This document shows positions 7,989 through 16,298 of a stretch of 46,013 nt of DNA, piece by piece. The notes under the pieces are model-generated. The model searched no databases. It was not told where the DNA came from and saw only the letters and a program-made list of their open reading frames with translations. The first letter of the stretch is position 1, and every line of letters begins with the position of its first letter. Made by a program: the position numbers and the translations under genes. Where the stretch lies: assembly GCF_004337705.1 (NCBI RefSeq), contig NZ_SKBU01000028.1, positions 1 through 46,013 of the forward strand, in the 5' to 3' direction. Origin of the DNA: Rubrobacter taiwanensis. GTDB taxonomy: Bacteria > Actinomycetota > Rubrobacteria > Rubrobacterales > Rubrobacteraceae.

Positions 7989-9494
7989 TTACTCCAGCTC
8001 CCGCAGGGCCTCCGGCACGTGCGGCAGCAGATCCGTTGCGACCAGGCTCTCCCGCGGCCAGCCCGTCCGCTCCAGCCAGATCTCGGCCGCCCGGCCGTGC
8101 GCCCACGCGCCGGCCCGGGCCGCGTCATAGACCTCTATCCCCCGCGAGGCCAAAGCCCCGATGATCCCGGAGAGCACATCCCCCGTACCCGCCGTGGCGA
8201 GCGCCACGCTCCCGGTCGAGTTGACGGAAGCCCGCTCCCCCTCGACGACTATCGTGTCCGAACCCTTGAGCAGCACGCAACACCCCTGCTCCTCTGCGGC
8301 GCGGCGGGCGGACGCGAGACGGCGCTCCGAGACCTCCCTCGCCCCCGAGCCCAACAGGCGGCCCAGCTCCCCGGCGTGCGGGGTCACAACGGCCGGAGCC
8401 GTCCGCCGCGCCAACGCCTCCGAACCCGCGAGCACCGTCACCGCGTCGGCGTCCAGCAGCACTGGGGCCTCCACCCCCCGCAGAACCCCCTCCACCAGCT
8501 CCCGGCGCTCCTGGCCGAGGCCGATCCCGGGCCCCACCACGACCGCTGCGGCGCGCTCTGCGAGCTGCAGGATATCCTCCAGCGCGCCGGAGGCCATGCT
8601 CCCTCCACGATCCTCCGCCACACCGGAGACGAGAGCCTCCGTGAGCCGGGCGTCCAGCGACTGCGCCGCGCTCCCGGCAGTCGCCAGGAAGACGATGCCG
8701 CACCCGGCGCGCTGCGCCCCGCGGACGACCATCTCTGCCGCCCCGGTCATCCTGCGGCTCCCGGCCACGACGAGCAGCGTCCCGGCGGAGTACTTGTGCG
8801 CGGGCTCCCTCAAGCGCGGCACCAGGCCGCGCAGCGTGCCGGCGGTCGTCCACTCCACCGCAGGCTTCACGTCCGCCTCCGGCGGCACCCCGATATCCAC
8901 CGCCACGTTCTCCCCGGCGTGCTCCCGGCCCGGCGAGATCACGCACCCCAGCTTCACCGCGTGCGCCGCCACCGTCAGCCCGGCCCGGACGGCAACCCCC
9001 TCCACCTCTCCGGTCTCCGCGTTCACGCCCGAGGGGACGTCCAGCGCCACGACCGGAGCGGAGGCGGCGTTCATCTTCCCGATGAGACCGGCCGCGGGCT
9101 CCCGCGGTGCTCCCCGCACCCCGGTCCCGAGCAGGGCGTCCACCACCACCTCCGCCGTTCCGAGCCCGGCGTCAAGCTCCCCGGGACCGATGAGCCGCAC
9201 GCCGAGGTTCCGCAGGATCCTCAGGTTCGTTCCCGGGCTGCCCGTGTACTCTTCCTTTACCGGCAAGACGGAGACCTCTACTCCCGCCCGGTGGAGCTCC
9301 CGGGCGACCACGAATCCGTCGCCGCCGTTGTTGCCGCCGCCGGCGATGACCAGCGCCCGCCGCGGCGCGCAGCGCTCCAGAATGACCCGTGCCATCCCGA
9401 CCCCGGCCCGCTCCATGAGCGCAATCTCGGGTATGCCGAGCTCCTGGGAGCGCCGGTCGGCAAGCCCCATCTCGCCGGCGGAGAGGACCTTCAT
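7989..9494 (-). CDS. nnrD: Bifunctional NAD(P)H-hydrate epimerase / ADP-dependent NAD(P)H-hydrate dehydratase
   Basis: This 501-residue enzyme repairs hydrated NADH and NADPH. The N-terminal YjeF epimerase domain (about 1-210) shows GGGNNGGDGFV and DALLGTGVRG. The C-terminal ribokinase-like dehydratase domain (about 225-495) shows HKYSAGTLLVVAGS, the TPHAGELGRLLG block and the nucleotide/phosphate loop ATAGTGDVLSGIIGAL. ATG 9494 overlaps the acpS stop by four bases (ATGA). Fusion of the two activities is usual in bacteria (the fused gene is often called nnr). Next to acpS and alr this is a classic gene neighbourhood. Confidence 0.95.
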   Translation of the reverse strand: MKVLSAGEMGLADRRSQELGIPEIALMERAGVGMARVILERCAPRRALVIAGGGNNGGDGFVVARELHRAGVEVSVLPVKEEYTGSPGTNLRILRNLGVRLIGPGELDAGLGTAEVVVDALLGTGVRGAPREPAAGLIGKMNAASAPVVALDVPSGVNAETGEVEGVAVRAGLTVAAHAVKLGCVISPGREHAGENVAVDIGVPPEADVKPAVEWTTAGTLRGLVPRLREPAHKYSAGTLLVVAGSRRMTGAAEMVVRGAQRAGCGIVFLATAGSAAQSLDARLTEALVSGVAEDRGGSMASGALEDILQLAERAAAVVVGPGIGLGQERRELVEGVLRGVEAPVLLDADAVTVLAGSEALARRTAPAVVTPHAGELGRLLGSGAREVSERRLASARRAAEEQGCCVLLKGSDTIVVEGERASVNSTGSVALATAGTGDVLSGIIGALASRGIEVYDAARAGAWAHGRAAEIWLERTGWPRESLVATDLLPHVPEALRELE

Positions 9495-9913
9495 CCCGAA
9501 CTGGAGTCCGGCAGCGGGAAACCGGAGTCTCCCCGCTCTATGGTCGCCACGGCGACGGCCGAGAGCTCCGAGTGGGAGATGGAGATGGAGATCTGCTCCT
9601 CCGATACCCCCACCCTGCGGGCGAACTCCGCGATCTTGCCCATCAGCCGCACGGTCGGAGCGCGGCGCGGACGCCGGATCACCTCCACCCCGTTCCACTG
9701 GATGAGCCCGCACCCCAGAGCCTTGCACACGGCCTCCTTGGCAGCCCACCGCCCGGCGTAGTGCCGGTCGAAGAACCGGTATTTCTCGCAGTACTCTATC
9801 TCTGCCGGGGTGAAGAGGCGCTGCCGGATCTTCGGCGTCCGCTCCAGCGCGAACCTCATACGCTCCACGTCCACCACGTCCACCCCGACCCCGGGTACGA
9901 TGAAATCTTCCAT
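9491..9913 (-). CDS. acpS: Holo-[acyl-carrier-protein] synthase
   Basis: The 140-residue phosphopantetheinyl transferase has the AcpS signatures GVGVDVVDVERM near the N terminus (metal-binding Asp) and the FDRHYAGRWAAKEAVCKAL block (about residues 48-66) with the second acidic site. It transfers 4-phosphopantetheine from CoA to carrier proteins, mainly fatty-acid ACP. The true start is ATG 9913; upstream frame is unrelated. It is the first gene of the leftward operon, divergent from the lipid kinase at 9987. It is the only such transferase in the window, so whether it also primes the A-T-R carrier domain is an open question; NRPS carriers usually need an Sfp-type enzyme. Confidence 0.93.
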   Translation of the reverse strand: MEDFIVPGVGVDVVDVERMRFALERTPKIRQRLFTPAEIEYCEKYRFFDRHYAGRWAAKEAVCKALGCGLIQWNGVEVIRRPRRAPTVRLMGKIAEFARRVGVSEEQISISISHSELSAVAVATIERGDSGFPLPDSSSG

Positions 9914-9940
9914 GCGCTCTATGGTACGCCAGCGGGAGAG

Positions 9941-9956
9941 CCGGGGAAAGCCCCGG
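9941..9956. other. Small GC hairpin in the acpS/lipid-kinase divergent gap
   Basis: CCGGGG at 9941-9946 and CCCCGG at 9951-9956 form a 6-bp hairpin with an AAAG loop in the 73-base gap between divergent acpS and the lipid kinase. It could be an operator half or a leader hairpin; no function is shown. Confidence 0.3.
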
Positions 9957-9986
9957 TTCTCGGCGAAGCGCTTATCATGGGAGCGG

Positions 9987-10850
9987 ATGGAGCCGGTGAT
10001 AATAGCGAACCTGAGCTCGGGAACCGGCCGACGGGACCGCCTGGAGCGCTGCATCGAGATCCTGCACACCGCGGGCGCGGCCCCCGAGATCCGGGAGACG
10101 GAGGCCCCGGGGCACGCCACCACTCTTGCCCGGCGTGCCGGGGCCCGCCTCGTCATCGCAGCCGGCGGCGACGGAACGATAAACGAGATCGTAAACGGCC
10201 TCTCCCCGGGCGCCACGCTGGGCGTTCTGCCGCTCGGCACGGCGAACGTGCTGGCGAGGGAGTTGGGGATCCCCTTGAGCCCAGAGGCTGCCTGCCGCCG
10301 TATACTCGCCGGCAAGAGCCGGAAGATAGACCTCGGCGTCGCCCGCAACGCCGAGGGCCGGGAGCGCCGGTTCGCCTGCATGGCCGGACTAGGCTTCGAC
10401 GCGCTGGTGGTCCGCTCGGTGCCGCCGGGGCTGAAGCGGCGCCTCGGAGCCCCGGCCTTCGTGCTAACCGCGCTGAACGTCCACTTCCGGAGCAGGCTCC
10501 CGCTTCTGGAGATAAACGCCGGCGGCCGGCTTCACCGCGCCCGCTTCGTTATCGTGGCCAACGGCCACTTCTACGGCGGAAGCTACCGGGTCGCCCGGGA
10601 GAGTCTGCTTGATAACGGCTCGCTGCACGTCACCGTGATCGAGGACACCTCCACGCTACTGCGCCCAGATGTGCTGATACGCATCCTGGTCCGCCGGCCG
10701 CTGGAGGACTGCCTGCCCGCCTTCACCGTCCGCCGCCTCTCCGCCAGATCCGTGGAAGCCCCGGTTCCGGTGCAGCTCGACGGCGAGCCGTGGGGCGAGC
10801 TCCCGATGCGGTTCAGGGTGGAGCCCGGAGCCCTCAGCGTGGTCTGCTAG
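9987..10850 (+). CDS. Diacylglycerol-kinase-family lipid kinase (YegS/DgkB-like)
   Basis: The 287-residue protein begins with the DAGK catalytic domain: an IIANLSSGTGR nucleotide-binding strand, the invariant GGDGTINEIVNGL (about residues 53-65) and LPLGTANVLARELG. The C-terminal beta-sandwich follows, with GFDALVV and VANGHFYGGSYRVA. Such enzymes phosphorylate diacylglycerol or related lipids at the membrane, recycling lipid for phospholipid synthesis. The start ATG 9987 is where homology begins. Exact lipid substrate cannot be read from sequence. Confidence 0.9.
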   Translation: MEPVIIANLSSGTGRRDRLERCIEILHTAGAAPEIRETEAPGHATTLARRAGARLVIAAGGDGTINEIVNGLSPGATLGVLPLGTANVLARELGIPLSPEAACRRILAGKSRKIDLGVARNAEGRERRFACMAGLGFDALVVRSVPPGLKRRLGAPAFVLTALNVHFRSRLPLLEINAGGRLHRARFVIVANGHFYGGSYRVARESLLDNGSLHVTVIEDTSTLLRPDVLIRILVRRPLEDCLPAFTVRRLSARSVEAPVPVQLDGEPWGELPMRFRVEPGALSVVC

Positions 10851-10856
10851 AGCCGG

Positions 10857-12692
10857 CTACTCCACCGTCACGCTCTTGGCCAGGTTGCGCGGCTTGTCCA
10901 CGTCCAGGCCCCGGTCCCTGGCGACCCGGTAGGCGAGGAGCTGCAGCGGCACGCTGGCGACCAGCGGGCCGAGGAGCTCGGGCAGCTCGGGAACGGGGAG
11001 CAGTACCTCGGAGAGCCGGGCCGCGTCCGCGTCGTCCCTGGCGGCGACCGAGATCACGCGCGCTCCGCGGGCCGCCGTCTCCTCGACGTTGGAGAGCGTC
11101 TTCTCCCGCAAGACGCCCCGCCCCATCACGGCCACGACCGGACACCTCTCATCCACCAGGGCTATCGGGCCGTGCTTCATCTCCCCGGCCGGGTATCCCT
11201 CGCAGGGGATGTAAGAGACCTCTTTCAGCTTTAGCGCCCCTTCGAGCGCCACGGGGTAGGAGACGCCCCGCCCCAGGAAGAGCGAGCTGCGGGCGTCCTC
11301 GTAGAGCCCGGCGGCCTCCCCCATCCGGCCCTGTACCAGATCCAGCGTCTCCTGGATGCGCTCCGGGATGCGGCGCAGCTCGCGTCCGAGTGCGAGCAGC
11401 TCCTCCTCCGGGAGCGTCCCTCGGACCCGCGCCAGCTCCAGCGCCAGCAGGTACATCACCGCTACCTGGGTGAGGAACGCCTTGGTGGAGGCGACCGCGA
11501 TCTCGGGCCCCGCCGCGGTGAGCAGTATGCCGTCCGACTCCCGGGTTATGAGCGATCCCTGCGTGTTGGTTATGGCGAGCACCTTCGCTCCGAATCCCCG
11601 CGCCGTCTCCACCGCGGCCAGGGTGTCCGTGGTCTCCCCGCTCTGCGAGATGGCAACGGCCAGCGTCCGGTCATCTCCTATCGGGTGGGCGTAGCGGTAC
11701 TCGCTCGCCACCCAGACCTCCACGGGGAGGCGCGCCAGCCGCTCGATGGCGTACTTGCCGAGCAGCCCGGCGTGGTAGGCCGTGCCACAGGCGACCACGG
11801 CGATCCGCTGGATGCCGGCGAGATCCACCCCGGACTCCGAGAGATCGATCCCCCCGCCAGCATCCAGCCGCCCGGCCAGCGTCCTCTGCACGGCCGCGGG
11901 CTGCTCATGGATCTCCTTCAGCATGTAGTCCTCGTAGCCGCCGAGCTCCACGGCCTCCGCATCCCAATCCACCTCCAGCACCTCGCGCTCTATCCGCTCC
12001 CCGCCAAGGCTCGTAAGCTCGACCGAGTCCGCCGTGATGGTGACCAGCTCGCCGTTCTCCACGACGAGAAAGCGGCGCGTGCGCCCGAGCAGCGCCGGGA
12101 TGGCGCTCGCCACGTAGTTCTCGTTTTCGCCGAGCCCCACTACGAGCGGGCTCTGCTTGCGGGCGGCGACTATCGTGCCGGGCTCCTCCGAGCTGATAAC
12201 CGCAATAGCGAACGCCCCCTCCAGACACCGCATGGCCGCGGCCACCGCCTCCCGCAGCTTATCCCCGGCCTCCAGACGCTCCTCGACGAGGTGCGCAATC
12301 ACCTCCGTGTCCGTCTCGGAGACGAACCGCCGCCCCCGGCGCTCCAGCTCCTCCCGGAGCTCGGCGAAGTTCTCGATGATCCCGTTGTGCACCACCGCGA
12401 CCCGGCCGCCGTAGCCCGTGTGGGGATGGGCGTTCACCTGGTTCGGCCGGCCGTGGGTGGCCCAGCGGGTGTGCCCGATTCCGGAGACCGCCTCATCGTA
12501 GCGCCCGTTGTGCGATCCGACCACCGCCACCAGCCGGGAGAGCTGACCGGCCTCCTTGATCGTCTCTATGCCCCGGGGCGTCTGGAGCGCCAGCCCGGCC
12601 GAATCGTAGCCCCGGTACTCTAGATGCCTGAGCCCGTCCAGCAATACGTCTACGCAGCGGTCTTTACCCGTATACCCTACTATGCCGCACAT
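10857..12692 (-). CDS. glmS: Glutamine--fructose-6-phosphate aminotransferase (isomerizing)
   Basis: GlmS (611 aa) makes glucosamine-6-phosphate from fructose-6-phosphate and glutamine, the first step to UDP-GlcNAc for cell wall. It starts MCGIVGYTG with the catalytic Cys right after Met, which becomes the N-terminal nucleophile. A class II glutamine amidotransferase domain (about 1-240) follows, with HTRWATHG and HNGIIENF. Two SIS sugar-isomerase domains (about 285-420 and 455-600) follow, with ISQSGETTDT and EGYPAGEMKHGP. It ends with the conserved KPRNLAKSVTVE. ATG 12692 has a GAGGAGGAG ribosome site. Its leader carries a glmS ribozyme, so expression is expected to fall when glucosamine-6-phosphate is high. 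Confidence 0.97.
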   Translation of the reverse strand: MCGIVGYTGKDRCVDVLLDGLRHLEYRGYDSAGLALQTPRGIETIKEAGQLSRLVAVVGSHNGRYDEAVSGIGHTRWATHGRPNQVNAHPHTGYGGRVAVVHNGIIENFAELREELERRGRRFVSETDTEVIAHLVEERLEAGDKLREAVAAAMRCLEGAFAIAVISSEEPGTIVAARKQSPLVVGLGENENYVASAIPALLGRTRRFLVVENGELVTITADSVELTSLGGERIEREVLEVDWDAEAVELGGYEDYMLKEIHEQPAAVQRTLAGRLDAGGGIDLSESGVDLAGIQRIAVVACGTAYHAGLLGKYAIERLARLPVEVWVASEYRYAHPIGDDRTLAVAISQSGETTDTLAAVETARGFGAKVLAITNTQGSLITRESDGILLTAAGPEIAVASTKAFLTQVAVMYLLALELARVRGTLPEEELLALGRELRRIPERIQETLDLVQGRMGEAAGLYEDARSSLFLGRGVSYPVALEGALKLKEVSYIPCEGYPAGEMKHGPIALVDERCPVVAVMGRGVLREKTLSNVEETAARGARVISVAARDDADAARLSEVLLPVPELPELLGPLVASVPLQLLAYRVARDRGLDVDKPRNLAKSVTVE

Positions 12693-12763
12693 GCTTCTCC
12701 TCCTCTAGCTCCACGTGTCCGGCCGGATAAACGGTGGCAGGGAAGGGGGAAGCTTCTACGGGC

Positions 12764-12905
12764 CCGGACGGCCTTTTGTCCGCGACGTCGCCGCCGCGTT
12801 TTGTGACCGCCCTGACGACCGCCCGTGGGCCGGGGCGCACCCGCCGAAAAACTCGATCAACACCCACCTCGTCAACTCCCGGACTGCCGGGAGCCCTGGC
12901 GCTTG
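12764..12905 (-). ncRNA. glmS ribozyme (glucosamine-6-phosphate-activated self-cleaving riboswitch)
   Basis: Read on the minus strand upstream of glmS, the sequence has the ribozyme landmarks in order. The cleavage-site element GCGCC comes first, with cleavage expected between 12903 (A) and 12902 (G). A GC-rich hairpin follows (CTCCCGG...CCGGGAG). Next is the conserved core GTTGACGAGG then ATCGAGTTTTTCGGCGG, nearly the same as the core known from Bacillus. A 3-prime hairpin flanked by CACAAAAC and GACAAAAGG corresponds to the P4 region. The element ends about 70 bases before the glmS ATG. Known members cleave their own mRNA in the presence of GlcN6P, exposing it to decay. Assignment is by eye against the Rfam RF00234 consensus from memory; boundaries are approximate. 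Confidence 0.9.
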
Positions 12906-13095
12906 CTCTGTCTGCTTTGTTCCCGCCCACCCCAACGCTTCCGGCCGGGGTCTACCTCTCTCGTCTTACAATACCTCGGGTGCCCGCACCTCCTCTCGCG
13001 CTTCTGAGAACGGAACTTAATATATCTGCCACCGGCAGGAAAAGTAAAGCGGGCTCCGCCCACGCAGGCCCCGCCTCATTCGCTAAGATTAACGT
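12906..13095. other. Gene-free gap between glmS leader and the GNAT gene
   Basis: This stretch should hold the glmS promoter (leftward) and that of the GNAT gene (rightward). A TATTGT near 12968-12973 on the minus strand could be the glmS -10, but I see no good -35. A TAAGAT at 13084-13089 on the plus strand lies seven bases before the GNAT ATG, which would give a nearly leaderless message. The open frames crossing here have no protein-like character. Confidence 0.4.
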
Positions 13096-13629
13096 ATGAC
13101 CACAGACGAGTTCCAAATCCGCCGGGGAACCAGAGAAGACGCGGACACCGTAGCGCGCCTCTGGATGATGAACGCCAGAGAGCACGCCACCTACGACGAG
13201 ATCTACACCCCCACCCCCAACGCCGAACATATGATGCGCCGTTTCCTGCGCGAGCTCGCCAGCAGCCGTGAGACCTGCTTCTTCGTAGCAACCGCCGGCG
13301 ACAAGGTGATAGGCTTCCTCACCGGCGAGCTGCGCGGCAGCACCCCAGCCTTCGTACCCCGCACCTGGGCTACGGTCGAAGACGTCTTCGTGCACCCCGA
13401 CTGGCGCAGCCGGGGGGTGGGAAGAGCCCTCGTCCGCCGGTGCTTCGAATGGGCCAGAAGCACGGGCGCCGACGGAATGGCACTCCAGGTCGCCGCCGCC
13501 AACAAACGGGCTCGGAACTTCTACGCCAGGCTCGGATTCCGGGAGGTCTCCGTCTACGAGGCCCTGGACCTCTACCCCCCCAGGAGCAGCGAGCGAGACA
13601 GAACCCGGACCCCGCCCTCCGGTCCGTAA
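13096..13629 (+). CDS. GNAT-family N-acetyltransferase
   Basis: A 177-residue acetyl-CoA-dependent transferase. The GNAT core is clear: strand beta4 WATVEDVFVHPDWRSRGVG (about residues 95-113), with the acetyl-CoA pyrophosphate loop RSRGVGRAL, and motif B NKRARNFYARLGFRE near 135-150. N-terminal HATYDEIY and a hydrophobic sheet match the small-molecule or protein acetyltransferase type; the acceptor is unknown. The last 58 bases overlap the 3-prime end of a second, convergent GNAT gene on the other strand. Confidence 0.88.
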   Translation: MTTDEFQIRRGTREDADTVARLWMMNAREHATYDEIYTPTPNAEHMMRRFLRELASSRETCFFVATAGDKVIGFLTGELRGSTPAFVPRTWATVEDVFVHPDWRSRGVGRALVRRCFEWARSTGADGMALQVAAANKRARNFYARLGFREVSVYEALDLYPPRSSERDRTRTPPSGP

Positions 13630-14009
13630 CCGATCCCCGCGTAGAAGCCGCCGGCATCTCCGGATACCTGAACCTCGATGTAAGATATACTCCTCTCCAC
13701 ACACCGTTCTTCGACCGCCCGCACCAGCGCCTTTCCTGCGCCCAGGCCCCTGTACTCCGGTCTCACGTAGAGGTCCTCGATGGCGGCGAACTCTCCTCCT
13801 GTTGCCGCGGCCGGCCGATAGGAGACGGTCGCGACGCCCGCGGCCTCCCCCAGCCGGGCGACGAACACCTCGAACGTTCCGGCATCTACGTGGCGGGCCA
13901 GCAACTCCAGAAACCCCCGGGGGAGCTCCCCTCCCCGCAGAAAGCATCCCAGCAGCTCCGCAGCAGTCTCGAGCTCCTCACCCGCCACGCGCATAACTTC
14001 TACCTTCAC
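13572..14009 (-). CDS. GNAT-family N-acetyltransferase
   Basis: A 145-residue GNAT protein with the beta4 strand FAAIEDLYVRPEYRGLGAGKAL (in two parts, about residues 73-94), including the acetyl-CoA loop RGLGAGKAL, and the C-terminal GDAGGFYAGIGY block. The acceptor is unknown. It is convergent with and overlaps the unrelated GNAT gene at 13096-13629. It starts six bases after threonine aldolase ends, so it is the last gene of the leftward acyP-rnhC-ltaE group. Confidence 0.88.
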   Translation of the reverse strand: MKVEVMRVAGEELETAAELLGCFLRGGELPRGFLELLARHVDAGTFEVFVARLGEAAGVATVSYRPAAATGGEFAAIEDLYVRPEYRGLGAGKALVRAVEERCVERSISYIEVQVSGDAGGFYAGIGYGPEGGVRVLSRSLLLGG

Positions 14010-14015
14010 TACAGG

Positions 14016-15026
14016 CTAAACCCGTTTACGGATCCCCGCCACGGCCGCTATGGCATGTTCTACGCCCTCATCCCCCACGTCCAGGTGGGTACAGAAGCGG
14101 ACCGTCGTGAGACCGGCGGGCGTGGCCAGCACGTTCTCCTGCGCCAGCTCTCTCAGGAACTGCGCGACATCGCCGACCTCGACGAGCACGATGTTGGTCT
14201 CGGGCGGCGTGGTCCGGTAGCCGAGTTCTGCGATTCCTTCGGCCAGCCGGCGGGCTCGTTCGTGGTCTTCGGCGAGCCGGTCTATGTGGTTGCGGAAAGC
14301 GTAGAGTGCTCCGGCGGCGACGATCCCGGCCTGACGCATCCCGCCGCCGAAGGCCTTGCGGGCGCGCCGGGCTCTCTCGATGGTCTGCTCATCACCGGCG
14401 AGCAGGGAGCCGACCGGGGCTCCGAGTCCCTTGGAGGAGCAAACGGAGACCGTGTCGGCAAGCTCGCACCAGTGGCGGGCCGGGATGCCGGTCGCGGCCT
14501 GGGCGTTGAAGATCCGGGCCCCATCCAGGTGAACTCTCAGGTTGAGGTTGCGGGCTTCATCTACTACCGCCCGGAAGCTCTCCAGCGGGTATACCCTGCC
14601 GCCGGCGGCGTTGTGGGTGTTCTCCAGACAGAGCAGCCGGGGCCGCGGGAAGTGGACGTCCTCGGGCCGGAAGGCTTCGCGCAGGGTTTCGGGGGAGACG
14701 GTACCGCCTTCACCGGGCAGCGGGCGCACCTGCACGCTGGAGAGGAGTGCCGGGGCTCCTGCCTCATAGTTGTAGATATGGGCTCCGGCGTGCAGGAGGA
14801 CTTCGTCTCCGGGGCGGGTCTGGATGTGGAGGGCCATCTGGTTGGTCATGGTCCCGGAGGGCGCGTAGATTGCGGCCTCCTTGCCCAGGAGGTCCGCGAC
14901 GTATTTCTCCAGTTCGTTCACGGTCGGGTCGTCCCCGAACACATCGTCTCCGACCGGAGCTTCGGCCATCGCGCGCCGCATCTCCGGCGTCGGGCGTGTG
15001 ACGGTATCGCTGCGCAGATCTATCAT
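14016..15026 (-). CDS. ltaE: Low-specificity L-threonine aldolase
   Basis: The 336-residue PLP enzyme (aspartate-aminotransferase fold) splits threonine or allo-threonine to glycine and acetaldehyde. It begins with the family hallmark [17 protein letters not shown]. It has [11 protein letters not shown], the cofactor-stacking His in [19 protein letters not shown], and the Schiff-base lysine in [14 protein letters not shown] (about residue 200). Start ATG 15026 overlaps the rnhC stop by four bases. The length matches bacterial enzymes. It could also act on other beta-hydroxy amino acids such as serine. Confidence 0.94.
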   Translation of the reverse strand: MIDLRSDTVTRPTPEMRRAMAEAPVGDDVFGDDPTVNELEKYVADLLGKEAAIYAPSGTMTNQMALHIQTRPGDEVLLHAGAHIYNYEAGAPALLSSVQVRPLPGEGGTVSPETLREAFRPEDVHFPRPRLLCLENTHNAAGGRVYPLESFRAVVDEARNLNLRVHLDGARIFNAQAATGIPARHWCELADTVSVCSSKGLGAPVGSLLAGDEQTIERARRARKAFGGGMRQAGIVAAGALYAFRNHIDRLAEDHERARRLAEGIAELGYRTTPPETNIVLVEVGDVAQFLRELAQENVLATPAGLTTVRFCTHLDVGDEGVEHAIAAVAGIRKRV

Positions 15027-15931
15027 CCGGTGCTCCTTCCGACATCTCCCCTTGCGTTTTCGAGCGCTTGGCGGGTGGTGACGAAGTGAACCTTCGCCAC
15101 GCGCTTCAGTGCCTCCATTCCCCCGGTTTCGGCCACCCGCCGGGCTGCGTCGAGCACGTGTGTAGCGCCCCGGGGCAGATCGAATCCGACTTCTTCGGAG
15201 AGCCGTTCCAGGTCCTGCAGGAAGCGGTCCCGGGCCAGCACGGAGGCCGCTGCGACGGCCGCATCATCTTCGGCTCGCGGTCTCATCTCCAGCCGCAGGC
15301 CGGGGGGGATCAGATCCCGCACCAGAGCTTCGGCTCCGAAGGCGTCCACGACGGCCAGCTCCACCCCGGCGCAAAGCTCGTTGATGATCTCGGCGTGCAG
15401 CTCCCCGAGCAGCCTGGGGACGCTGCCGGCGGCCGCCCGCCGGGTCTCGTACTCGGGCGGGCTCAGTGAGAGGATGCGCACGTTCTCCTCTCCCGCCGCG
15501 GCCACGACCTCCCCGGCCGCACTGCGGACCCTGCTCCCGCTCAGGGTCTTGGAGTCCCGGACTCCGATCCTCTCCAGAGCGGCTGCGGCCTCCGCTCCCC
15601 TCACCCGCACCCCGGCCACGACGAGCGGCCCGAAGTAATCTCCCTTGCCCGCCTCGTCGGTCCCCACGCGGGGTACCGGGCTGGCCGGGGGTGTCCGGCT
15701 CTCTGGAGCCTTCCGGCCTCCCCGCGAGACGCGCCAGTTCTCGAGCAGGTCCCTCAGCCTCGACGGCTTACCGCCGACGGAGATCCGGCCCGTGCGGTAG
15801 ACGTTGAGCACGGCTTCCTCTCCGGTGCGGACGAGGCGGTACTGGGTACCGTGGTCTATCTTCCGGCGCTCCGCGATCCCGACACCAGAGGCCTGGAGCA
15901 GCTCCCGCAACTCGGGAGGCAGCCCGTTCAC
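15023..15931 (-). CDS. rnhC: Ribonuclease HIII
   Basis: RNase HIII (302 aa) removes RNA from RNA-DNA hybrids. The N-terminal TBP-like substrate-binding domain covers about residues 1-90. The catalytic domain begins with [19 protein letters not shown] (first Asp and Glu of the active site), followed by RDSKTL, VVDAFG and [16 protein letters not shown] with the remaining acidic residues. The DEAGKGD form with Lys separates it from RNase HII. GTG 15931 overlaps the acylphosphatase stop (GTGA); the frame upstream of it overlaps acyP and lacks homology. RNase HIII is known mainly from Firmicutes and a few other groups, so its presence is a mild lineage clue. Confidence 0.92.
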   Translation of the reverse strand: MNGLPPELRELLQASGVGIAERRKIDHGTQYRLVRTGEEAVLNVYRTGRISVGGKPSRLRDLLENWRVSRGGRKAPESRTPPASPVPRVGTDEAGKGDYFGPLVVAGVRVRGAEAAAALERIGVRDSKTLSGSRVRSAAGEVVAAAGEENVRILSLSPPEYETRRAAAGSVPRLLGELHAEIINELCAGVELAVVDAFGAEALVRDLIPPGLRLEMRPRAEDDAAVAAASVLARDRFLQDLERLSEEVGFDLPRGATHVLDAARRVAETGGMEALKRVAKVHFVTTRQALENARGDVGRSTG

Positions 15932-16206
15932 CGAACCTCGAATCCGGAGAACCCGCCCGCGGCCTCCTCGTAGCTCACATCCACGTTCTCCACCCGGGCA
16001 TGCTTCGGTCCTTCTCCGCACCACTCCACCATCTCGTCCACCATCTTCGGCTCTCCCTCGAATACGGCCTCCACCCGGCCATCGGGGAGGTTCCTGATCC
16101 AGCCGGTCACACCGCGGCGCTCAGCCTCCTCCCGTGCGGAGTCCCGGAAGAAGACCCCCTGCACTCTGCCCGACACGTAGACGTGTGCCCGTCTGAGATC
16201 CGCCAA
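15928..16206 (-). CDS. acyP: Acylphosphatase
   Basis: The 92-residue enzyme hydrolyses acyl phosphates such as 1,3-bisphosphoglycerate or acetyl phosphate. The phosphate cradle GRVQGVFFRDSA with its catalytic Arg and the GWIRNLPDGRVE strand with the catalytic Asn are intact. TTG 16206 is the start, with a GAGGAGG ribosome site nine bases upstream. It is the first gene of a leftward unit with rnhC, ltaE and a GNAT, separated by only 92 bases from the divergent glycosyltransferase. Confidence 0.95.
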   Translation of the reverse strand: MADLRRAHVYVSGRVQGVFFRDSAREEAERRGVTGWIRNLPDGRVEAVFEGEPKMVDEMVEWCGEGPKHARVENVDVSYEEAAGGFSGFEVR

Positions 16207-16298
16207 GATCCGTCCTCCTCTCGCCGCTGCAATTACAGTCCGTTAGTCTACCGCGGAATTTTGGGCCTCCGGGCTCCGTATGCTAGCCTAGAGCGGTC

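Noticed and set aside
8161-9705. 514-codon plus-strand frame opposite nnrD and acpS
   Set aside because: Ser/Ala/Arg/Thr/Pro-rich antisense shadow.
6837-9761. 974-codon plus-strand frame opposite alr, the CBS gene and nnrD
   Set aside because: Antisense to well-recognised genes; no domain, no ribosome site, atypical composition.
12715-13099. Several 60-120 codon frames between glmS and the GNAT gene
   Set aside because: They cross the glmS ribozyme and promoter region and look like translated RNA structure.
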